This document shows positions 8,923 to 15,093 of a stretch of 15,093 nt of DNA, one piece after another. Every line of letters begins with the position of its first letter. Within the stretch, counting starts at the first letter, position 1. The notes beneath the pieces were generated by a model, which was not told where the DNA came from, searched no databases, and saw only the letters and a program-made list of their open reading frames with translations. The position numbers were made by a program, and so were the translations under genes. Origin of the DNA: Dimargaris cristalligena (lineage: Eukaryota; Kickxellomycota; Dimargaritomycetes; Dimargaritales; Dimargaritaceae); the NCBI GenBank assembly GCA_027576995.1, contig JANBQC010000648.1:1-15093 (forward strand), in the 5' to 3' direction.

Positions 8923-9222
8923 ATGACTCTGGCTCTGCTTGCCCTGACCGTGAATACGTTCAATGCCTGCGCTGCTCCTACCGATGACCCGGCCGGCCTT
9001 AGAGATAGGTTTCCCCAATGGTGCCGTGATAAGAGTTGCCAAATCCGTGACAAGATGGGCCGGGTCAAGGAAAATGCCGACAATTTAGCCCACTTGCAAT
9101 CCTCCTACCGCAATGACTACGACTACTATTCATCAGCCGATACCTACTTTGATCCCGAAGAGGAAGAGCGCAACTATCAGGCCCAAAAGGCGAAAGAGAA
9201 TGCCCTGAATGGAATATATTAG
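8923..9222 (+). CDS. Predicted small secreted protein, family unknown
   Basis: A single exon of 99 residues from ATG 8923. The frame is open further upstream, but without an ATG. Residues 2-18 form a short hydrophobic segment (LALLALTV) ending in ACAAP, a plausible signal-peptidase site near residue 18, although no basic residue precedes the core. The mature part would have only two cysteines (Cys34 and Cys39, flanking RDKS), which could form one disulphide. Next come a charged helical stretch (about 40-60) and a tail rich in Tyr and acids: NDYDYYSSADTYFDPEEEE (64-82). I recognise no family. A TATA box lies upstream and AATAAA downstream, and codon choice resembles the confident genes. Size, signal and composition would fit a secreted effector-like or cell-surface protein, but that is inference. 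A frame on the opposite strand overlaps it but lacks these signals. Confidence 0.65.
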   Translation: MTLALLALTVNTFNACAAPTDDPAGLRDRFPQWCRDKSCQIRDKMGRVKENADNLAHLQSSYRNDYDYYSSADTYFDPEEEERNYQAQKAKENALNGIY

Positions 9223-9317
9223 GCGTTTCTTAGTCCACTTTACCAATTGGGTGGTCTTATTGAATTAGTATCGCATCTGTAATTAATATTGGAGTTAGAT
9301 CACCTACTGTGTATATA

Positions 9318-9323
9318 AATAAA
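9318..9323 (+). terminator. Polyadenylation signal candidate
   Basis: AATAAA begins 96 bases after the stop of the secreted-protein gene, within an AT-rich stretch that suits a 3' end. Confidence 0.45.
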
Positions 9324-9547
9324 CTTGGTTGTTTCTTCATTAGGTTTTACCTTATAGTATACTTCCCTATATCTCAGAATGCTCATACCTGGGGGCCCGA
9401 GTGCAGTACAGTTGCCCCATATATATCCCGAATAGCTTATAGAAGGCATTATTTATTAGCAAAGGCATGTCCCGCTCAAAGTTGGTACTTTGGTATTACT
9501 TACCAACGTAAAAATGAGCCAAGTTTCGACGTAAGAATAGGTAGGTA

Positions 9548-9566
9548 GAGAGAGAAAGAAAGAAAG
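9548..9566. repeat. GA/GAAA simple repeat
   Basis: A short run of GA units passing into three GAAA units. It lies in non-coding sequence between the secreted-protein gene and SPB4. Confidence 0.8.
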
Positions 9567-9920
9567 ATGTGTGAGTCGAAAGAAACAGAGAACCATATAT
9601 TAACCAAGTACCCTTCCCATTAGCAGGAGATTAAGCAGAATCTCATCTATTAAAGCTATAACAATAGTTGCTCTTTACCTATCACCACAGTCGCCCAGAA
9701 TTTGTAATATTGCGCTTCGAGTATATATACTTTTTTTTCTTCTTTTATATTTCCTTTTCTCGCAGCTGCCCTACCACTGGCCATGCGACTGAATGGAATG
9801 CCATAACTGCCTCCCACTTTAATAAACTTAATAGAGAATCCCTTATTGCTTCCCATTTAATTTCTAATTTCTCTTACCTCACCTTCAATAGTTTATCCAG
9901 CGCACCTTCCCTAATCCACC

Positions 9921-12762
9921 ATGGCCAACCAAGCGGTACCGGCCTTTGCGGGCCCCTGGCAGACCCTACAGTCCTCGCTGGACCCGTCGATCTTCCGAAC
10001 CGTGGAAGCCATGGGCTTCGAGCGCATGACCCCGGTGCAGGCGGCCACGATACCCCACCTGACCAAAGGCCGTGACGTGGTAGTCGAGGCCGTCACCGGG
10101 TCGGGCAAAACCCTGGCCTTCCTAATTCCCCTGCTCCAGATCCTCATTAAGCGCGAGCGGGCGCTGAAGCGACACGAAATCGGGGCCATTATTATCTCAC
10201 CGACCCGCGAACTGGCCCAGCAGATTTATGACACGCTAGGGCTTTTCATCGCCCAACAGTCATCGGCCCCCACCTCGTCGCGCTATCTACGGCACCAACT
10301 ATTAATGGGCGGGGAGGCTACCCTGGCCGACGATGCCGCCAAGTACAGCACCCTTCGGCCCCATATCCTGGTCGGCACCCCTGGTCGGTTGGAAGGTCTT
10401 CTCTTTGGTCGGGAGGGCGTGGCCGGTGCCGGCAATCTTGGTATGAACCTCAAGGAACTTGAAGTCTTGATTCTCGACGAAGCTGACCGGTAAAGTGGAA
10501 TTACATTGCATTATATATATATATTCAGAAATCTTACTTCCTAAGTCCAAATGGGATTCGGGACGGATCTACTTTTATTCGATTTCATCCTTACACAGTT
10601 TATTATCCGGCACCGAAATCCACACCAAGGCTATTGGCCACGAAAGAATACTTTATACTAATCCCCTTGGCCCTTTCCTGCATCTTCCTCTTGACACTAC
10701 CTACTTTCAAACTATCCCAACGGACAGCCTGTTGGATATGGGTTTCTCTAAAGCGATAACGAATCTCATTTCGGTAATCCCAAAGCAACGCCGTACTGGT
10801 CTCTTTTCTGCAACCGTCACCGATGCCATTTCGGAACTGGTGCGTGCCGGCTTACGAAACCCCGCCCGGATTGTCGTTAAGGTTGAGGACACCAAGTCTC
10901 GGGTTGAGCAACGAACCCCGTCGCAGTAAGTGTTATGTTTAATTTATTAATATGGACTGCGTTGCATGCCAAGATACCCGCCTGACCTCCGGGGTATCGA
11001 GTGACTACACTACTAACAAGGCACCTTCCCCTGTCCTCCGTTACTGCGGTTCCCTACTGAATTCAGCTCAGTTCCTATGCCTCACGACTGCTCAAAATTT
11101 AAATGCGCTTACCCTTGCCACTCATTTCCCCCCTATACCTTATATATACCACCCATTCTCCTACACAGACTTTCGATCAAGTATATTTTGTGTAATCCAC
11201 GCCAGAAACTTGGCCAGTTGATCCGCCTTCTTCTCAAGTATCCGGAGAAGAAGGTGATTCTGTATTTCAACACCTGTGCCTGCGTCGATTATTTCAACCA
11301 ACTCCTGAACCGACTGCCCTGTCTACAGAGTTACCGATTTTTTGGCCTGCATGGCCAAATGGAGCCTAAGAAGCGAACGTCGACGTACAATGACTACGTC
11401 AGCGTGCCCGTGGACCAGGGCGCGGTTCTGGTATGTACCGATGTGGCTTCGCGGGGGCTGGACATTCCAAATGTTGATATGGTCATTCAATTCGATGCTC
11501 CCCAGGATCCCAAGGTGTTCTCCCATCGCTGTGGTCGAACGGCTCGCGCTGGAAAGAGCGGCATGGCCTTCCTCTTTCTAAACTGGGGGCGGGAAGAGAC
11601 TTATATTGGTAAGTTGCCCAGGTTTGGAACCGCTAAATTAACCTCCAACAGACGAAGCTAGGGGGGGGGGAAGAGGAGACACGCTGCTTCATAACTCTAT
11701 TCTAGGCAATTGGGCATGGCTTCAACTTGGTCATTCATGTTTCGTGCACATGAATACTTTCTAACGTCATTTATCACTTATGTGTCTCCCTCTTATTCTG
11801 CGTTGCACCTTCGAAATATCTGGTAATAGAATTTCTCAAAATCCGCAAGATTCCTATGCAAACCCAAGCTTATCTCCACGACTCGGCGAAGTCGCATGAA
11901 ACCGGCCTCATTACCGCTGACGACACTGGCCACGTGGAATTTAAGGACCCGGCCAATGACCAGCTGCTCAGTGACGCCCGGGACCTGGTCCTGAAAGACC
12001 GTGACCTCTTCGACAAGGGCATGCGGGCCTTTGTCTCATTCGTACGGTCCTACTCCAAACACGACGCCAACTACATTTTCCGACTTAAGGATCTGGATTT
12101 GGGCCAAGCGGCCGAGGGTTACGCCCTCCTGATGCTACCCCGCATGCCTGAACTCAACCCGCGTAAGGTTCGCTTTACGCCGGTCCAATTTAACCTGGAC
12201 GAGCTGGAGTATGCCGACCCCTATCGCGAAAAGGCCCGGTTATTGCGCCTGGAAAAGGAACTGGTGGTTCGTCAAGAGAAAAGGTAAGTCTCTCCCTCTC
12301 TGGCTCTTCAAACATGAGTATTCGGTTGAATTTAATCGGCAGGGGACCAACTCCCCCTCATCAGTGTACCCAATAGCCTATATTAGACGTATGGACCCGC
12401 CCCTCTTTACTAATATTTCCCGGATGTATCGTTTATAATGTTTGGGGATCTATATTTCTAGGAATGCCAGGGACACTGGCGATACCCTGCCGGAACACAA
12501 AAAGAGTGAGGCCTGGTCTAAAAAAACCATGGCTACGGAGCGGCGTCAAGGCCGTAAACTAAAGAAGCAACAAAAACGCACGTTGAAGGAAGCCCAGGCG
12601 GAGGGAGGCGATCGTCAGGCCGACGCTGCTGCTGGAGACGACAACGACGACGACTGGGCTGAGTTGCAGCGTGAAGAGCGGCTACATAAAAAGTTGAAGC
12701 GGAAAAGGATTAGCCGGTCCGAATTTGACCAGGAAATTGGTGCTGGCGGCCTGAATGTTTAG
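9921..12762 (+). CDS. SPB4: DEAD-box RNA helicase Spb4/DDX55, 60S ribosome assembly
   Basis: Five exons (9921-10489, 10728-10925, 11169-11608, 11830-12283, 12462-12762) give 653 residues, a little longer than yeast Spb4 (606) and human DDX55 (600). Spb4 is a nucleolar ATPase that remodels 25S/28S rRNA in pre-60S particles. The motifs are in order and intact: Q motif region (33-40), AVTGSGKT (57-64), PTRELA (94-99), TPGR (153-156), DEAD (186-189), SAT (217-219), [12 protein letters not shown] (345-356) and [10 protein letters not shown] (375-384). Exon 4 encodes the DUF4217 domain typical of this subfamily ([17 protein letters not shown] and IFRLKDLDL). Exon 5 encodes a Lys/Glu-rich tail with an acidic patch and a final basic coiled-coil-like segment. 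All four introns (10490-10727, 10926-11168, 11609-11829, 12284-12461) join in frame, and the first splits the arginine codon after DEAD. Intron 1 has a weaker donor (GTAAAG); the others are GTAAGT. Confidence 0.96.
10512..10523. repeat. (TA)6 run in SPB4 intron 1
   Basis: Six TA units, 22 bases after the intron 1 donor. A simple repeat with no evident function. Confidence 0.8.
11661..11670 (+). repeat. G10 homopolymer in SPB4 intron 3
   Basis: Ten consecutive G, followed by AAGAGGAG, inside intron 3 and 52 bases after its donor. G runs near donors can bind splicing factors. It is also a likely site of length error in sequencing. Confidence 0.85.
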
Positions 12763-13150
12763 ACGAGGGGGAAATACCATCAATTACTAAAATAAAATGG
12801 CACAGTTGAAGACCCCCTATGGTCTCTCCACTTCATATGCACGCTGCCTATAAGTTCATGTCAATAGTGGATTAGTTGCGCTCTACTCTGCATAGGTTGG
12901 CTTAAGTATTTTGCCTGAAAATAAAAATAAACAGAACCTCCGTTTAACTGCGTGGTTTATTGACGATTTGTAGTGTACAATCGATACTACATAGCGAAAT
13001 CATTGGCTGTGAAGAAAGTTATAGTTTAGCTAGGGATATAATAAATGGCGGGGCAAAAAGGGGTAAAACTGCAGGAGAAGGACGCGTGCCAACTAGTGGT
13101 GCACAGCTCGCCTTTCCGATGTAGTGGGGTGCCCTCATTGCATGGACGAC
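12763..13150. other. Convergent intergenic region, SPB4 and CsbD-like gene
   Basis: No coding frame is supported. It holds the 3' flanks of two convergent genes: AATAAA for SPB4 near its left end and minus-strand AATAAA (12961-12956) for the CsbD-like gene, about 190 bases past its stop. The part from 13045 to 13123 on plus starts an open frame that is only the antisense shadow of the CsbD-like gene. Confidence 0.6.
12791..12796 (+). terminator. SPB4 polyadenylation signal candidate
   Basis: AATAAA in the context ACTAAAATAAAATGG, 29 bases after the SPB4 stop codon. Confidence 0.5.
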
Positions 13151-13435
13151 TTAGACGTGCTTGGCCATGCTCTGTTTGGCCTCGCCCTGGGCTTTGGCGG
13201 TTTGGTTACCGGTCATGCTGTGCAGCCCACTCTTGGTCGCCCCGGCCAGGCGGTCGGTGGCCCCCGAGATGTAGTTCTTGGTTTTGCCCTGGCTCTGTTC
13301 AGTCTGGCTCTGGGCCTGGTTGGCGGCTCCTTGGGCCTACAGACGTTCATTACCCGCCACATTGCCGGCACCGTGTTGGACGTTGCCAAGGCCTTCATTG
13401 AATTTTCCGTGGGTCTGGCTGGGGTTGGTCGACAT
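13151..13435 (-). pseudogene. CsbD/Hmp1-like stress protein gene interrupted by TAG
   Basis: Read on minus from ATG 13435 (context GCCGCCATGTCG) to TAA 13153-13151, the frame has 94 codons, of which codon 33 (13339-13337) is TAG. Both sides look like one protein of the CsbD-like family, which includes fungal Hmp1 (described as binding mismatched or cruciform DNA) and bacterial general-stress CsbD. The repeated pattern is Gly-Asn spaced and rich in Gln, Ala and Lys: GKFNEGLGNVQHGAGN (10-25), NYISGATDRLAGATKSG (54-70), GNQTAKAQGEAKQS (76-89). The TAG lies between RL and AQGAA, where a CAG glutamine codon would suit, so a single C-to-T change explains it. SPB4 and the secreted gene end in TAG, so TAG is a stop here. 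The 45-base segment ending in that TAG is too short and too conserved to be an intron. A TATA box upstream suggests the gene is, or was, expressed. A sequence error or polymorphism is equally possible. Confidence 0.7.
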
Positions 13436-13574
13436 GGCGGCGATGGTGGTAGGGAGGAGTGGTTGTTAGAGGGGGAAATGTATTTAAATGTACAATATGA
13501 GTGGCGGGGATGATAGAAGTTGAGAGAGATGTAAACGATGGTGTTGTTGCTTTATTTGGAGAGGAAATTGACTA

Positions 13575-13582
13575 TATTTATA
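13575..13582 (-). promoter_or_regulatory. TATA box of the CsbD-like gene
   Basis: Minus-strand TATAAATA, identical to the box of the secreted-protein gene, lies 140 bases upstream of the ATG at 13435. It is followed by a C/T-rich leader. A second, weaker TTTAAATA lies at 13488-13481, 46 bases from the ATG, and would give a shorter leader. Confidence 0.5.
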
Positions 13583-15093
13583 CTGGTCGGTGAAGGGGAG
13601 GCGTGGTTAGAATACGGTAGAGTTCACCGGCTACAGATGCTAAGTGTATGTCCATTGGGAATACCGATGAAAGCAAGGTAGGGAAGGAACAGTAGTGGAA
13701 GACTGGATGGGTAGTATGATCTAATCGCCTAGTTGACGTAGCTCCATCCCCACCTACCAATCCCATCTAACGTCACTCGGTGATATTAATGCTGTCATTG
13801 GGAAATATCAATTTCATGGGGAGCCATTGGTTTAGGGTTTGCATTCCCCTATCCTGGCTAAATTGATTGGTCCTCGGCCTTCTGTTCGGTATGTGGCTTG
13901 CCTAACCAGCGCAAGCTTGAGGGTATTTACTGAACCACCCCAAAAATCGACATCATTTCGTGATAACATGGCGTAATGGCTAAGTCTATTAACTCCGTTT
14001 GGTGATTTGGTCGTCATTAAATGCTACACATTCCCTACCCTGTAGTCAGTACGGTCACCATTACAGTACCTACACCCGGCTTCAAGAATTGAGAGCGGCA
14101 ATGTTTGAATCTGATGCAGTCATTTGTGGTGTCATGATGACCATAGTAGAACAGCCTGTCTGCGAAGATCATCCTGGTTAATACCTCAACCCAGAGGGAC
14201 TAGTAACACAAGACATTATGGCATAGCCGAGGTGTCTGATTAAAACCCCCACAAATCTAGAATAAAAGTCTACCCTATGTTTGGGTGTTTTCCTGTACAG
14301 TAATTATATCGAGAAGCCCGATGGACATAACCAAGAACCCATAAGAAGTTTATTGACCTCTACCAGCCCTAGTTTCAATTCACACATATATGTCCGTCAT
14401 CTGAATCTAAATCTGGTGGCATCACCTATACCAGAGCTGCGACCCCAGATGCCTTGGCAGAGTGTAATGTGGAATGGTAGTGAATGAAAATACTGGCAAT
14501 GCCGATATATCATAAAAATAACCCTAACTAAGGTGGGTGTGGCTGCCATGAAAGTATAACCAAATACGGCCAGGTAGAGCCAAAGGGAGTGTTACCATAG
14601 GTGGAATTCAGAGTGGGGAGGGTGAGCTAACTAATGAGTAAAGTATAAATTATGATTTTATTGAGTTATGTCAATCCCAGACTTTCCGGTTGGATAGACC
14701 AGTTTTATACATCCTCGGTTGGTTTCTCTGGCTCAGTTGAGTCGGCTATCACATGCACTACATTGGACTGGGGATCTGGAGAGGGGGAGTCACGTGAGAT
14801 GTCAGGGGCTCCAAGGATCCCTTGATTTAATGGTTGCAAAAGCACCCCACTATATATGGGGAAATCCAATCAGCTATCTGATTCGTCAATGTGACTGTAC
14901 TACTGTGGTGCCCCACCACATTACACTTTTCCCCTCTTTCCCTTCCTTTCTATGTTAGTCCCATGATTCCCAGTACTCATCACACTGGTGGGATTCCCCT
15001 TTTCCAATTTTCCCTTTGTCCTCTTCTATGTTCATCATGGGGTCATCATTGATTCCCATGATCCATTGTTCTTCCTTTCCCTTCTCTTTGCCA
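13583..15093. other. Gene-poor right end of the window
   Basis: About 1.5 kb with no gene I can name. Several short plus-strand frames (13999-14181, 14281-14487, 14719-14958) have no recognisable motif and AT-rich codon use. The first ends in a protein-like stretch, LQELRAAMFESDAV followed by ICGVMM. The last 150 bases are C/T-rich on plus. They contain TCTATGTT twice, 76 bases apart (14949 and 15025), and an 8-bp inverted repeat, ATCATGGG (15034-15041) with CCCATGAT (15055-15062). Confidence 0.5.
14955..15092 (-). CDS. Possible 3' end of a gene running off the right edge
   Basis: One minus-strand frame is open from the window edge to TAA 14957-14955, 45 residues. The product is acidic and lysine-rich (GKEKGKEEQW at the edge; CDEYWESWD at the end) with five Trp/Tyr residues. 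The strand is purine-rich, which alone favours Lys, Glu and Gly codons and few stops, so it may be chance. I recognise no family. Sequence beyond the window would decide. Confidence 0.2.
   Translation of the reverse strand, partial: GKEKGKEEQWIMGINDDPMMNIEEDKGKIGKGESHQCDEYWESWD

Larger units (their letters stand above)
9223..9920. other. Intergenic region upstream of SPB4
   Basis: No supported gene. It holds the secreted-protein 3' end, a GA/GAAA simple repeat (9548-9566), a possible TATA box TATATATA at 9722-9729, and a T-rich block (9731-9760) that ends in a CTCGCAG acceptor-like site. The T-rich block may mark the SPB4 promoter or a leader intron. The SPB4 ATG follows at 9921 in a good context (CCACCATGG). 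Confidence 0.55.

Noticed and set aside
8799..9083. 94-codon minus-strand frame overlapping the secreted-protein gene
   Set aside because: It has no ATG start at its upstream end, and its Glu/Arg-rich tail comes from the C/T-rich leader of the plus-strand gene. TATA box, signal peptide and AATAAA all favour the plus strand.
13337..13339. Reassigned TAG codon (alternative genetic code)
   Set aside because: SPB4 and the secreted-protein gene end naturally in TAG, and no confident exon has an internal TAG.
13337..13381. Intron explanation for the TAG in the CsbD-like gene (segment ending CTGTAG)
   Set aside because: The segment is only 45 bases, the donor would be a poor GTCCAA, and it would remove residues that match the family. 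A nonsense change is simpler.
13124..13513. 129-codon plus-strand frame, Gly/Leu-rich and membrane-like
   Set aside because: It is the antisense image of the Gln/Ala/Lys-rich CsbD-like gene on minus, which has the family pattern, a good start context and a TATA box. The hydrophobic look arises from complementing Gln, Ala and Lys codons.

Overview
The window looks like nuclear DNA of a fungus, probably an early-diverging lineage; I cannot fix the genus. Two orthologous eukaryotic genes (autophagy E2 ATG3 and ribosome-assembly helicase SPB4) and a CsbD/Hmp1-type stress-protein gene have fungal character. Three genes carry spliceosomal introns (seven in all, 178-358 bp, mostly GTAAGT donors with TAG or CAG acceptors). 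Exons are visibly more GC-rich than the introns and the long AT-rich intergenic stretches.

Layout. Bases 1-3167 hold no confident gene: there is a weak chromodomain-like remnant on the minus strand (691-882), an imperfect palindrome with an E-box (1092-1127) and orphan TATA-like boxes. Bases 3168-4725 (+) encode a two-exon bacterial/plant-type 2-isopropylmalate synthase catalytic domain with no C-terminal leucine-sensing domain. Bases 4726-5801 are non-coding, with a CA/TA microsatellite. Bases 7459-5802 (-) encode ATG3 in three exons. After about 1.4 kb without a recognisable gene, a TATA box at 8748 precedes a 99-residue predicted small secreted protein (8923-9222, +). Bases 9921-12762 (+) encode the DEAD-box helicase Spb4/DDX55 in five exons. 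Convergent with it, 13435-13151 (-) is a CsbD/Hmp1-like gene interrupted by an in-frame TAG at codon 33. The last 1.6 kb has no recognised gene, only an open minus-strand frame running off the right edge.

The genes do not form a pathway: leucine (or related 2-oxoacid elongation) metabolism, autophagy, 60S ribosome assembly, secretion and stress response sit side by side, as is normal for a fungal chromosome. I found no CRISPR array, no rRNA or tRNA gene and no intact mobile element. The points most worth following up are the unregulated-looking bacterial-type LeuA with an acquired intron, the amber codon in the CsbD-like gene and the orphan secreted protein. All exon joins were made by eye from splice consensus, reading frame and remembered family conservation, with no alignment run.
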